A DNA stretch of 64,000 nucleotides from JASLBX01 sp036373915 (GTDB taxonomy: Bacteria; Actinomycetota; Actinomycetes; Jiangellales; Jiangellaceae). Of this stretch, positions 14,944 to 23,722 are shown piece by piece (the first letter of the stretch is position 1; every line of letters begins with the position of its first letter). Below the pieces are notes generated by a model. It was not told the DNA's origin and made no database searches. It saw only the letters and a list, made by a program, of their open reading frames with translations. Made by a program: the position numbers and the translations under genes. The DNA lies in assembly GCA_036373915.1 (NCBI GenBank), contig DASUUU010000137.1:1-64000 (forward strand), written 5' to 3'.

Positions 14944-16311
14944 ATGCGCACGATCATCGAGCCGTTTCGGATCAAGAGCGTCGAGCCGATCGAGATGTCG
15001 ACGCTGGGGCAGCGAGAGCAATGGCTGGCCGAAGCCGGCTACAACCTGTTCCGGCTGCCGGCCGAGCGGGTACTCATCGACCTGCTGACCGACTCGGGCA
15101 CGGCGGCGATGAGCGCGGCGCAATGGGCCGCTGTGATGGCTGGAGACGAGTCCTATGCCGGTGCCCGCAGTTGGTACCGGTTCGAAGAGACCGTTCGCCG
15201 GGTCTTCGGGTTTGCTCACGTGGTCCCGACTCACCAGGGTCGCGCCGCCGAGCGGATCCTGTTCAGCTGTACGGTAAAGGCCGGCGACGTGGTGCCCAAC
15301 AACGCCCATTTCGACACGACCCGCGCCAACATCGAATACCTCGGCGGGCAGGCCGTCGACCTGCCGTGCGCGGAGGCCGCCGACCCGACCAGCGAGGATG
15401 CGTTCAAGGGCAACATGGACGTGGACGCGCTGGAAAAGCTGCTGGCCGACCGGGCCGGCGCCGTGCCGCTGATCATGTTGACGATCACGAACAACTCCGG
15501 CGGCGGGCAGCCGGTGTCGATGGCCAACATCCGTGCGGTGGCGGAAACGGCGCGGCGGTTCGGCAAGCCGTTCTACATCGATGCCTGCCGGTTCGCCGAG
15601 AACGCCTGGTTCATCAAGCAGCGCGAGAACGGCTACGCCGAGGTATCGGTGCCCGAGATCGTCCGCGAGATGTTCTCGTACGCCGACGGCTGCACGATGT
15701 CGGCCAAGAAGGACGCGCTGGTCAACATCGGGGGCTTCCTGTGCACCCGCGACCCTTCCCTGGCCGCTCGCGAGAAGGATCTGCTCATTCTGACCGAAGG
15801 CTTCCCCACCTACGGCGGCCTGGCCGGCCGGGACCTCGAGGCGATCGCCCAGGGCCTTGACGAGGTGCTCGCCGAGGACTACTTGCGCTACCGGATCGTC
15901 TCAACCGCATATGTGGTGGATCATTTGCACCGCGCCGGAGTGCCGGTGCTGCGTCCCGCCGGCGGGCACGCCGTCTATCTCGACGCCGGGCGGTTCCTTC
16001 CGCACATCCCGCCGCTGCAGTATCCGGGGCAATCACTCGCCGTCGAGCTGTACCGGCACGCCGGAATACGCGGGGTCGAGATCGGCACCGTGATGGCCGG
16101 GCGCGATCCCGCGACGAACGAGGAGCGACCGGCCCGGCTCGAGCTCGTCCGCCTGGCGCTGCCCCGCCGGGTCTACACCCAGTCCCACATGGACTACGTG
16201 GTCGAGGCCACTGTCGAGGTCTTCGAGCACCGCGATTCGCTCCGCGGTTACCGGATCGTCGACGAGCCGCCGTTCCTCCGGCACTTCACGGCTACCTTCG
16301 CACCGCTCTGA
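14944..16311 (+). CDS. tnaA: Tryptophanase (tryptophan indole-lyase)
   Basis: A 455-residue beta-eliminating lyase with GGAGGAG before its ATG. It begins EPFRIKSVEPIE, has LTDSGT at about 48 and the PLP-lysine motif MSAKKDALVN (Lys256). Tyrosine phenol-lyase and tryptophanase are close homologues. Three residues known to separate them are all tryptophanase-like here: Asp124 (HFDTTR; Thr in tyrosine phenol-lyase), Ile380 (RGVEIG; Arg381 in tyrosine phenol-lyase) and His447 (LRHFTA; Phe448 in tyrosine phenol-lyase). The expected reaction is L-Trp to indole, pyruvate and ammonia. No tryptophan permease is adjacent. The upstream hairpins may control it. Specificity is inferred from residues, not shown. 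Confidence 0.85.
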   Translation: MRTIIEPFRIKSVEPIEMSTLGQREQWLAEAGYNLFRLPAERVLIDLLTDSGTAAMSAAQWAAVMAGDESYAGARSWYRFEETVRRVFGFAHVVPTHQGRAAERILFSCTVKAGDVVPNNAHFDTTRANIEYLGGQAVDLPCAEAADPTSEDAFKGNMDVDALEKLLADRAGAVPLIMLTITNNSGGGQPVSMANIRAVAETARRFGKPFYIDACRFAENAWFIKQRENGYAEVSVPEIVREMFSYADGCTMSAKKDALVNIGGFLCTRDPSLAAREKDLLILTEGFPTYGGLAGRDLEAIAQGLDEVLAEDYLRYRIVSTAYVVDHLHRAGVPVLRPAGGHAVYLDAGRFLPHIPPLQYPGQSLAVELYRHAGIRGVEIGTVMAGRDPATNEERPARLELVRLALPRRVYTQSHMDYVVEATVEVFEHRDSLRGYRIVDEPPFLRHFTATFAPL

Positions 16312-16470
16312 CGACAACTGTTTGGTCGCTCGCCGATGTCATGGCGCCCGACGGAGCCGCTTAGGGTCGTTGGGCCCACCGCTGCGGGACCAATGCCTCT
16401 ACAACTCAACGGGACTCCGCAGGACAGTGGCGACCACCAGCGATGGGGCCACGGGTCGGGAGGTTGACCA

Positions 16471-17037
16471 ATGGGCACCATCAAGCGGGTTCTGCTCGCC
16501 GGCATCGCCGCCGCCGTCCTTACGGTGCCGTCGGCGGTACCGGCGGCCGCGGACGGGGACGACGAAAGTGACGAGGCACGAGTACTCGTCCTCCAGGCCA
16601 TCGCGCTCATCGTCAACCAACCGGACGATGAGCACGAGATCGAGGAGCGGCTCGAGCATGCAAACGAGGCGACGCACCAGGAAGGCGTAGATCTGGACCT
16701 CGTCGAGGAGGCGGCCGCCGCCCTTCACGACGGAGACCACGAGCGCGCCCGCGACCTGTTGCAGACGTCGATCGGCGCCGGGCCGGTCGTCAGCACGGGT
16801 GTCCCCGAGCCGATCCGCGAGGCGCACGGGGAGCCGGGACAGCCGGCCTTCGCCGTAGGTGCCGAGACCGGCACCACAGTCGTGCTCGACGAGTACCAGC
16901 CGAGTTCGACGCTGGACGGCGGGAACATCGCGCTCATTGTTCTCTCGGCCGCCGCGATAGTCGTGGGCGCGCTGCTCGCCTGGCTGTTCCGGCCCCGCGA
17001 CACCGTGCGAGGGCTGCGGCGGACGGCCGAATCCTGA
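16471..17037 (+). CDS. Secreted acidic protein with C-terminal membrane anchor
   Basis: 188 residues. The signal peptide is at 1-26 (cleavage near AAA-DGDD). An acidic helical domain rich in Asp, Glu and His follows (about 28-110), then a linker, one TM helix (about 151-172, NIALIVLSAAAIVVGALLAW) and a basic tail RPRDTVRGLRR. The protein is thus held on the outer membrane face. A strong GGGAGG ribosome site precedes the ATG. The cytochrome b gene starts 12 bases after its stop, so they are co-transcribed. Family not recognised. It may be an accessory subunit of that membrane complex. Confidence 0.75.
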   Translation: MGTIKRVLLAGIAAAVLTVPSAVPAAADGDDESDEARVLVLQAIALIVNQPDDEHEIEERLEHANEATHQEGVDLDLVEEAAAALHDGDHERARDLLQTSIGAGPVVSTGVPEPIREAHGEPGQPAFAVGAETGTTVVLDEYQPSSTLDGGNIALIVLSAAAIVVGALLAWLFRPRDTVRGLRRTAES

Positions 17038-17049
17038 TCAGGAGTCGTG

Positions 17050-18123
17050 ATGGCTACCCCCACTCGAACCACCCGGGAACCGGGTGGCGGAGACGAGCGG
17101 AGCAGGTCGCGCCGGTTCATCGCCGCAGTGGACGAGCGGCTGGGCATCGACGCGTTGCGCTACCCCGTACCGGAGCACGCGAACAGCCTCGGGTGGAGCT
17201 TGGGCGGGCTCACCCTGGTGAGTTTCGTCGCACTTGTCGTGACCGGCATCTACCTCGCGCAGTTCTACAACCCTCTTCCGGAGGCAGCCAACCAGTCGAT
17301 CCGCGAGCTGTCCGATGTGTGGTTGGGCACCTTCGCGCGCAGTCTGCACTACTGGGCCGCGCAAGCGATGTACGTGCTCGTGGCCCTGCACTTGCTGCGG
17401 GTGATCTTCCACGGCTCGTACCAGCGCCCGCGCGAGGGCAACTACCTGGTCGGAGTGAGCATGTTCGCGCTCGTGATCGCCGCATTGTTCACCGGCACCG
17501 TGCTCAAGTGGGACCAGGAGGGCTTCGAGGCTCTCGTGCACAACACCGAGGTCGCCGAGCTGCTTGGCGGACTGGGCTTCTGGTTCACCACCGAGGTGGC
17601 CGAGAACGTGTCGATCCTCGTGCGGTTGTACAGCGCTCACGTGGTGCTCGTCCCTGGGCTGATCATCGTGCTGCTGATCCTGCATGCGCTGCTCATCAAG
17701 CGCCACGGCATCTCGACCCATCCGGCGATCCCGGCGAGCGCTCCGGAACGCAGCGAACCGTTCACCGGACACTTGCGCCGGGTGGGCGCGTTCGGTCTGG
17801 TGCTGGTCGGGGCGCTCGGAGTCGTCTCGGTCCTGTTTCCGCCGGCGATCGGTCCGACTCCGGTGGAGGGGGTCGAAGTCACCAAGCCGCCGTGGCCGTT
17901 CCTTTGGATGTACGCGCTGGAGAACTGGTTCGGCTTGTCGTCGATTCTCTGGGGTGCCGGGTTCCTGTTCGCCCTCCTTGTCCTGCTTCCGTTCGCCGAC
18001 CGCGGTCCGGACCGGTCGTGGCGGCGGCGGCCGGTCGTGATGGTGATCGCCGGCTTGGTAGTGGCCGTGGTGATCGTCCTCACCGTCATCGCGCTGGTCA
18101 CGACTCCTGAGGCCCACTTATGA
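17050..18123 (+). CDS. Cytochrome b (b6-type) membrane protein
   Basis: 357 residues. The heme-ligand pairs of a b-type quinol cytochrome are present: His-x13-His in LHYWAAQAMYVLVALHLL, and His-x14-His starting SAHVVLVPGL and ending LLILHALL. The 13/14 spacing matches b6-type rather than mitochondrial cytochrome b. About eight helices are expected, the last three equivalent to subunit IV. The quinol-site motif PEWY is replaced by PPWP (KPPWPFLW). No Rieske protein or cytochrome c is encoded nearby, so its redox partners are unknown. The ATG at 17050 has AGGAG five bases upstream. It is overlapped at its end by a small membrane protein gene. Confidence 0.88.
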   Translation: MATPTRTTREPGGGDERSRSRRFIAAVDERLGIDALRYPVPEHANSLGWSLGGLTLVSFVALVVTGIYLAQFYNPLPEAANQSIRELSDVWLGTFARSLHYWAAQAMYVLVALHLLRVIFHGSYQRPREGNYLVGVSMFALVIAALFTGTVLKWDQEGFEALVHNTEVAELLGGLGFWFTTEVAENVSILVRLYSAHVVLVPGLIIVLLILHALLIKRHGISTHPAIPASAPERSEPFTGHLRRVGAFGLVLVGALGVVSVLFPPAIGPTPVEGVEVTKPPWPFLWMYALENWFGLSSILWGAGFLFALLVLLPFADRGPDRSWRRRPVVMVIAGLVVAVVIVLTVIALVTTPEAHL

Positions 18124-18356
18124 CCGCCCGGCCAGACCGGCGGGCGCGGCGGGCGTTCTGGACGCTCACGGTCCTTGCCGTCGTGTTCGCCGGCGCCTTG
18201 GGCAAGGTGCTCGAGGCCCCACCGAGCCCAGCCGTGGGCCTCGGCGTCGCGGTCCTTGGCCTGCTTACCTTCGTGGTCCTCGCGCTGGCCGCACGAGTGC
18301 TGCTGGCGCTGGCCGGACAGCTCTCTGCGCAGCGCAAACCCAAGTCGCAGCGGTGA
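18120..18356 (+). CDS. Small membrane protein following cytochrome b
   Basis: 78 residues with a basic N-terminus, two hydrophobic helices (about 12-30 and 38-65) and a basic tail (QRKPKSQR). Its ATG overlaps the cytochrome b stop (ATGA), so it is translationally coupled and probably a small subunit or assembly factor of that complex. No family recognised. Confidence 0.7.
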   Translation: MTARPDRRARRAFWTLTVLAVVFAGALGKVLEAPPSPAVGLGVAVLGLLTFVVLALAARVLLALAGQLSAQRKPKSQR

Positions 18357-18364
18357 TCATCAAA

Positions 18365-19945
18365 CTACCCGCGTCGAAACGGCACGCGAGGCACTGTGAC
18401 CAACTGAAGGGCTTGACGAGCGCTCGGCAGCGCAGTAGTGCGGTCAGCAGCGACAAGCCCGATCCTGGTGCGCCGGTCGAGCAGGTCGTCCTCGGTGAGC
18501 GCGCCTTCGTGACGCACCGCCCAGACGAGTTCGGCTGCCGTAACGGGTACGTCGGGCGCGACGGGCTCTAGCAACGACGGGTCTTCGGCGCCCAGGGCGA
18601 GTACGGCCGGTGCTTCCACACCGTACCGGTGGATCAGCCGGCGTGGCGCCGCGATCGAGGCCAGCACACCCGGGGCAGCCGCTCCGACGAGCCTGATCCG
18701 GTCCGTCCGGCATGGCCTGGCCGCTCCGGATCCGGACGCGGCCAAGCGGGCGGTGACCGCGTCAACCGCATCTTGAGCCATTCGCCGGTACGTCGTGAGC
18801 TTGCCGCCGACGATCGTGACCACGCCACCGGACGAGACGAAGACGGCATGCCGGCGGGAAAGGTCGGCCGTCCGGCCTGCCTTGCCTTCGAGCAGGGGAC
18901 GAAGTCCGGCGTACGCCCCCACGACATCGCCGCGCCGCACCGGCGTGTCGAGCACCGAACCCAGGGCGTCCAGGAGGTAGCCGACCTCGCCTTCGGTCGG
19001 CGCGGGCACGTCAGGGATCGGTCCTTCGACCGGCTCATCGGTCGGGCCGACGATGACCCGACCGCCGTCCAACGGGATCACAAGGACGAACCGGGGCGGT
19101 GTTCCAGGGACGACGACATGGAACCCGACGTTGGCGGCGCCTGCGAGGGCGTCCGTCCGCAGCACGATGTGCGTGCCGCGGGACGGGCGCAACCGTACCC
19201 CGTCCGCGAGTTGCCCGGCCCATACTCCGGTTGCGTTGACCACCGCACGTGCCCGGATGGTCAGCCGGTGACCTGTCAGCTCGTCCCGGACCAGCGCGCC
19301 CTCTCCGGACAGCTGTTCGGCCCGGCAGCGGGTCAGGATCCGAGCACCGTACGCGGCGGCCGTCCGGGCGATGGCGACGACGAGGCGAGCGTCGTCGGTG
19401 AGCTGGCCGTCCCACGACACAAGCCCGCCACGAAGGCCCGCCGAGCGGAGCGCCGGGGCCAACCGCTGTGTTTCGACTCCCGACAGGTGACGCGATCGGG
19501 GCAGGATGGCGCGGCTCGTGCCGACTGACGCCCGGAGCAGGTCGCCGGCGGCGTAGCCGACCCGCGAGATGGCCGCCTGCCGACGGGAAACTTGTGCGGT
19601 GAGAGGTAGGACGAACGGCAGCGCTCGAACCAGATGCGGCGCCGTATGCTCCATCAGGACGGCTCGCTCCGCCGCGCTCTCATGCGCGATGCCGATCTGT
19701 CCGGTTGCCAGATAGCGAAGCCCGCCGTGGATCAGCTTGGAGCTCCACCGCGACGTGCCGAACGCCAGATCGTGGGCGTCGATGGCGGCCACGGACAGCC
19801 CTCGGGAGGCCGCGTCGAGTGCCACGCCAGCCCCGGTCGCGCCGAGCCCGACGACGAGCAGGTCGACTGCCGCGCCGCCGGCCACCTCCGCCAGTTCCCG
19901 CTCGCGGCGGGCGGCGGACAGCGAGGACGCGAAGTTGGGGATCAC
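18365..19945 (-). CDS. glpD: FAD-dependent glycerol-3-phosphate dehydrogenase
   Basis: 526 residues. The FAD Rossmann motif LLVVGLGATGAGVALDAA is near 29-46, followed by FGTSRWSSKLIHGGLRYL, the GlpD active-site signature. GVVTIVGGKLTTYRRMA is the second conserved block, and a C-terminal helical domain follows (about 390-526). It oxidises glycerol-3-phosphate to dihydroxyacetone phosphate with electrons passed to quinone. The GTG start overlaps the TetR gene stop by four bases. With the TetR gene and the divergent flavoprotein it reproduces the M. tuberculosis order Rv2249c-Rv2250c-Rv2251. Confidence 0.93.
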   Translation of the reverse strand: MIPNFASSLSAARRERELAEVAGGAAVDLLVVGLGATGAGVALDAASRGLSVAAIDAHDLAFGTSRWSSKLIHGGLRYLATGQIGIAHESAAERAVLMEHTAPHLVRALPFVLPLTAQVSRRQAAISRVGYAAGDLLRASVGTSRAILPRSRHLSGVETQRLAPALRSAGLRGGLVSWDGQLTDDARLVVAIARTAAAYGARILTRCRAEQLSGEGALVRDELTGHRLTIRARAVVNATGVWAGQLADGVRLRPSRGTHIVLRTDALAGAANVGFHVVVPGTPPRFVLVIPLDGGRVIVGPTDEPVEGPIPDVPAPTEGEVGYLLDALGSVLDTPVRRGDVVGAYAGLRPLLEGKAGRTADLSRRHAVFVSSGGVVTIVGGKLTTYRRMAQDAVDAVTARLAASGSGAARPCRTDRIRLVGAAAPGVLASIAAPRRLIHRYGVEAPAVLALGAEDPSLLEPVAPDVPVTAAELVWAVRHEGALTEDDLLDRRTRIGLVAADRTTALPSARQALQLVTVPRVPFRRG

Positions 19946-20550
19946 GGCGCAAGATACCTGTCGAGAACCTGCCGCAGTTCGTCGTCGAAGGCGACAACGC
20001 TGAGGGCGGGATCGTTGTCGTCCGACATCGTCGGCTCGGACAGCGCGAACGACTGGGCGACGAGTAGCAACACCCGCGCCTGGCGGGTGACGTCGTCACG
20101 GCGGATCGTCCCGTCCTGGTGCCCTGCCAGCAGCGTGCGCTCGATGCCGGCGAGCATCGCGTCGTGGCTGCTCCCACGGCGCTCGAGGATGTAGGGCAGC
20201 AGGACCTCGGGGTCGGTTTCGACGATCTTGCGGTACAGGGGATGTTCGCGCAGCGCCTGCACTCCGCTCACCAGGCTGGTGACAAGCTGGGCGCGCACCG
20301 GCTGCCCGTCGTCCGGCGGCACCACTCCGGCCACGACCGCGGACCACTCCCTTGTCATCAGATCGGCGATCAGCGAACGCACGTCGGGCCACCGGCGGTA
20401 GATCGTCATGCGCGAGATGCCGGCCCGCCGGGCGACATCGGTCAGCGTCGTGCGCCGCACGCCGACGGCGAGCACGCAGGCCCGTGCTGCGTCGAGAACG
20501 GCATCGTCGCGGTGATGCCGGCGCGACAGCTTGTGACGGATCGACGACAC
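19942..20550 (-). CDS. TetR-family regulator of the glpD group
   Basis: 202 residues. The N-terminal helix-turn-helix (about 17-62) reads ARACVLAVGVRRTTLTDVAR followed by RAGISRMTIYRRWPD. The C-terminal ligand domain is helical with no notable motif. TACACT seven bases before the GTG start suggests a leaderless transcript. It is first in the operon with glpD and divergent from the flavoprotein gene, so it probably controls both from the repeat at 20551-20565. Ligand unknown; a lipid or glycerol-phosphate metabolite would fit. Confidence 0.9.
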   Translation of the reverse strand: MSSIRHKLSRRHHRDDAVLDAARACVLAVGVRRTTLTDVARRAGISRMTIYRRWPDVRSLIADLMTREWSAVVAGVVPPDDGQPVRAQLVTSLVSGVQALREHPLYRKIVETDPEVLLPYILERRGSSHDAMLAGIERTLLAGHQDGTIRRDDVTRQARVLLLVAQSFALSEPTMSDDNDPALSVVAFDDELRQVLDRYLAP

Positions 20551-20565
20551 GTGTCACAGTGTAAC
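20551..20565. promoter_or_regulatory. Candidate TetR operator
   Basis: GTGTCACAGTGTAAC is an imperfect inverted repeat (10 of 15 positions symmetric) abutting the TetR start and overlapping its likely -10 box, 27 bases before the divergent flavoprotein gene. Position is the main argument. Confidence 0.4.
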
Positions 20566-20591
20566 TCGGGAGTGGCACCGGAGGGCTGAGC

Positions 20592-22163
20592 ATGCACTGG
20601 AGCAGATGGGGCGACCCGGACCAGGCCGAATCCCTGCCCGAGCCGATCGTGCAACTGCTGCACAAGACTCTGGGCGTGCGGTCGCCGGCGCCTGCGGTGG
20701 CGATGGAAGCCGTGGAGTTGCCGGAGCCCTCGCTCAGTGCCTCGGCATCCGAGGCGCTCGTGGCAGCGGTGGGTGCCGACCACGTGTTCACCGATGCCGA
20801 GTCTCGAATCCGGCACACGCGCGGCAAGTCGACACTCGACCTGCTTCGCATTCGTCGAGGGGATGCGTCGGACGCGCCGGACACCGTCGTGCAGCCCGCT
20901 TCCCATGACGAGGTCGTGCAGGTTCTCGAGGCATGTGCCAGCCACCGGGTGGCCGTGGTGCCCTTCGGTGGCGGTACGTCTGTGGTCGGGGGACTCGCAC
21001 CGGCTTCGTACGGGGGGTTCATCGCGATGGATCTGCGCCGAATGGATCGCCTGGTCGAGCTCGACGCCGAGTCTCGCCTCGCCACCCTGGAGCCGGGCCT
21101 GCTGGCGCCACGGGCCGAAGAACTGCTGCGCGAGCGCGGGTTCACGCTCGGGCATTTCCCACAGTCGTTCGAGTGGGCCAGCATCGGCGGCTTCGCAGCG
21201 ACCCGGTCGAGCGGGCAGGCCTCGGCCGGCTACGGACGGTTCGACGAGATGGTCGTGCGGATGCGGGTGGCGACGCCGGCCGGCACGCTGAGGCTCGGCC
21301 GGGCGCCGAGATCGGCAGCCGGTCCCGACCTGCGGCAGTTGGTACTCGGCTCGGAAGGTGCGTTCGGCGTCATCACATCAATCACGGTTCAGGTACAGCC
21401 TGCGCCTGACGCGAGTGTCTACGAGGGCTGGCAGTTTCCGACGTTCGGCGCCGGGATGGCGGCGATGCGGCGGCTCGCGCAGGACGGACCGCTGCCGACC
21501 GTCCTGCGGCTGTCCGATGAGGCGGAGACGGCGATCGGGCTCACCGATCCGGAGCACGTGGGCAGCGCCGATTCGCAGTCGGGGTGCCTGCTCATCGCCG
21601 GGTACGAAGGGCCAACCGCCGCCGTCGCCGGTCAGCGCGACGGCGTCGCCGCCGTTCTCCGGGACGCTGGGGGAGAACCGCTCGGAGACGAGCCTGGTGA
21701 GCGCTGGGCGGCCGGCCGCTATGCCGCGCCATACCTGCGGGACGCCCTGCTGGACGTCGGAGCGTTCGCCGAAACGCTCGAGACCGCGACGTTCTGGTCG
21801 AACGTGCCCCGGCTGTACGCGGCCGTGCGCGATGCGCTCACCAGCAGCCTGGCCGGGCAGGGCGCGCCGCCTCTGGTGCTGTGCCACGTCTCGCACGTCT
21901 ACCCGGCCGGGGCATCGCTCTACTTCACGGTCATCTGCGCCCAGGGCGCCGACCCGGTCGGGCAGTGGCAGCGAACCAAGTCAGCCGCCAGCGAGGTGAT
22001 GACCGCCGCGGGTGGCACCATCAGTCACCACCACGGCGTCGGGACAGATCACCGAGACTGGCTCATTGGAGAGATCGGCCCGCTGGGTGTCGAGGTGTTG
22101 CGCGCAATCAAGGACCGGCTCGACCCAGCCCGGATCCTCAACCCGGGCGTCCTGATTCCGTGA
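20592..22163 (+). CDS. FAD-binding oxidase, alkylglycerone-phosphate synthase-like
   Basis: 523 residues. The PCMH-type FAD domain carries VVPFGGGTSVVGGL (about 121-134) and GSEGAFGVITSITVQVQP. The C-terminal cap ends with ISHHHGVGTDH and DPARILNPGVL, motifs of the vanillyl-alcohol-oxidase group including alkyldihydroxyacetonephosphate synthase. In actinobacteria this homologue sits beside glpD. True ether-lipid synthesis is not established for these proteins; another glycerol-phosphate or lipid substrate is possible. The ATG has GGAGGG upstream. The diacylglycerol kinase gene that follows its M. tuberculosis homologue is absent here. Confidence 0.82.
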   Translation: MHWSRWGDPDQAESLPEPIVQLLHKTLGVRSPAPAVAMEAVELPEPSLSASASEALVAAVGADHVFTDAESRIRHTRGKSTLDLLRIRRGDASDAPDTVVQPASHDEVVQVLEACASHRVAVVPFGGGTSVVGGLAPASYGGFIAMDLRRMDRLVELDAESRLATLEPGLLAPRAEELLRERGFTLGHFPQSFEWASIGGFAATRSSGQASAGYGRFDEMVVRMRVATPAGTLRLGRAPRSAAGPDLRQLVLGSEGAFGVITSITVQVQPAPDASVYEGWQFPTFGAGMAAMRRLAQDGPLPTVLRLSDEAETAIGLTDPEHVGSADSQSGCLLIAGYEGPTAAVAGQRDGVAAVLRDAGGEPLGDEPGERWAAGRYAAPYLRDALLDVGAFAETLETATFWSNVPRLYAAVRDALTSSLAGQGAPPLVLCHVSHVYPAGASLYFTVICAQGADPVGQWQRTKSAASEVMTAAGGTISHHHGVGTDHRDWLIGEIGPLGVEVLRAIKDRLDPARILNPGVLIP

Positions 22164-22183
22164 CGGATCACCGGCAGCCTGCA

Positions 22184-23722
22184 TCACCCCTGTCCAGCCG
22201 ACTTGTCGAGACGGATTGCATCGCCGAGGTTGGAGTTCCCCTCGAGGAAGGCGACCCGCTCCAGTTCCTCGGCCCTGGGTCCGTTGTAGTCGAGGATGTA
22301 CAAGCCATTGCGCACGTCGACCACGTAGATCAGGCCGTCCTTGATGATCGGGAAGCTCCACATGACGACCTTGTTGGTGCCCATGGATAGGGCAGGGTCC
22401 TCGTTCGCCACCGATGCGAGTGGCGTGGGCGAGAACCACCCCGCCTGATCCATCCGGCCGGGATCCTCGATGTCGATGACCTGAAGGCCACCCGAGTGCC
22501 AGCTCACCAATGCCAGGTTCCTGGTCAGCGTCGGGTTGTGGGCGGCGTAGCTCGCGCGTTCCTGATCGGCCTGGGTGGGCGCTGGGCAGGTGTTCTCGGC
22601 GATCTTGTATTCGCCGATGACTCGCGGAAGCTTCGGGTTGCCCACCTGGATCGCGCGGGCCCAGCCCCAAGGGCAGCCAAAGGCCGGGCTGGTGAAGGTG
22701 CCGTAAATCTCGTCGGTGACCAAGGAGAATGGCCGGCCGGGGAAGGGCACCGCTGAGTGTCCCGGGTTCGGGTTGTCCCACGTGGGGCGGTTCTCCACCG
22801 GTGTGAGGAGATTGTCGTTGAGGTCGAGCACCTCGCCCGGCTGGTAATTCCCTTTCGCGACGTCCTCAGTGTCCAGCACCAGGAAGAAGCCGGACAGGTA
22901 CGCGAGATGGGTCACTGTTCCGTCCGGCGTCGGGGTCATCGAGTGCAGCGCCACATTCGCCCGATTCTCGAACTGAGGAGTCCAGGTGCCCTGGGCGACC
23001 AGGACCGGCGATCCACCAGATGGGACGGCGCTTATGTCGGCGATCAGCAAGTTGGCGTTGTTGACATTCGCTGATGTCGTAGGCGTGGAGATCCACAGAA
23101 GCGCCCGGTCTGGGTCGTTGGGGTCCTCCCACAGATAGAACTCATGAGGTGTGCGGGCGAGGTTGTTGGCCTGCCGCGGCACCCATTCGGACAGGAATAC
23201 CGGATTGGCCGGGTCGGAGAGGTCGAAGAACCGGAACGTCGGCGCCACGCCGCCTCCGTCACAGGAGTGGATCACCGGTGAGCACCTGAAGTTCGCGACC
23301 ATGAGCAGTTTCTTGGCCGGCCACACCCTCAGCTCGCGGGTGGTTTCACTGACGTTGCCCGCGTACGGCGGCCCGATCTCGTTGACCACCTGCGGGGACG
23401 AGGGATTGGAAGCGTCCACAACAAGAATCCCCGGACTTGGGTGCGGGCAGGCATCGAGTCCCAGTTCCTCTCGTCTAGGGTCGCCCAAGCCGCAGCGGCT
23501 CGATCCATCCGTTCGGTTTCCGACGTACACGTAGTCGTCGAAGAGAGCCAGAGCAGCATTCAAGCCGCGGCCGAACAACGGGTCATGGCCCACCAGGGCG
23601 ACGTTGCTCGCGGTGCCGGGTGTACCACCACCGGGTCCGACCGTCACATCGCCCGCGGCAGGCACCCAGGGCAATGAGAGCAGCAGGGTGATAGTGATGA
23701 TGAGAGCACGTCGACGCATCAT
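22184..23722 (-). CDS. Secreted LVIVD-repeat beta-propeller-like protein
   Basis: 512 residues with a strong ribosome site AAGGAGG and a signal peptide (MMRRRALIITITLLLSLPWV, cleavage near AAG). The mature part has LVIVD-like repeats: GILVVDASNPSSPQVVNEIG, FRFFDLSDPANPVFLSEW, LQVIDIEDPGRMDQAGWF and VVDVRNGLYILDYNG. Such repeats form extracellular propellers of unknown ligand. There are six Cys in the mature chain. It is divergent from a second LVIVD protein with a protease-associated domain, which suggests a paired secreted system. No enzymatic site seen. Confidence 0.82.
   Translation of the reverse strand: MMRRRALIITITLLLSLPWVPAAGDVTVGPGGGTPGTASNVALVGHDPLFGRGLNAALALFDDYVYVGNRTDGSSRCGLGDPRREELGLDACPHPSPGILVVDASNPSSPQVVNEIGPPYAGNVSETTRELRVWPAKKLLMVANFRCSPVIHSCDGGGVAPTFRFFDLSDPANPVFLSEWVPRQANNLARTPHEFYLWEDPNDPDRALLWISTPTTSANVNNANLLIADISAVPSGGSPVLVAQGTWTPQFENRANVALHSMTPTPDGTVTHLAYLSGFFLVLDTEDVAKGNYQPGEVLDLNDNLLTPVENRPTWDNPNPGHSAVPFPGRPFSLVTDEIYGTFTSPAFGCPWGWARAIQVGNPKLPRVIGEYKIAENTCPAPTQADQERASYAAHNPTLTRNLALVSWHSGGLQVIDIEDPGRMDQAGWFSPTPLASVANEDPALSMGTNKVVMWSFPIIKDGLIYVVDVRNGLYILDYNGPRAEELERVAFLEGNSNLGDAIRLDKSAGQG

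Noticed and set aside
14944..16311. Tyrosine phenol-lyase
   Set aside because: General similarity fits, but the tyrosine-specific Thr, Arg and Phe positions are Asp124, Ile380 and His447, as in tryptophanase.
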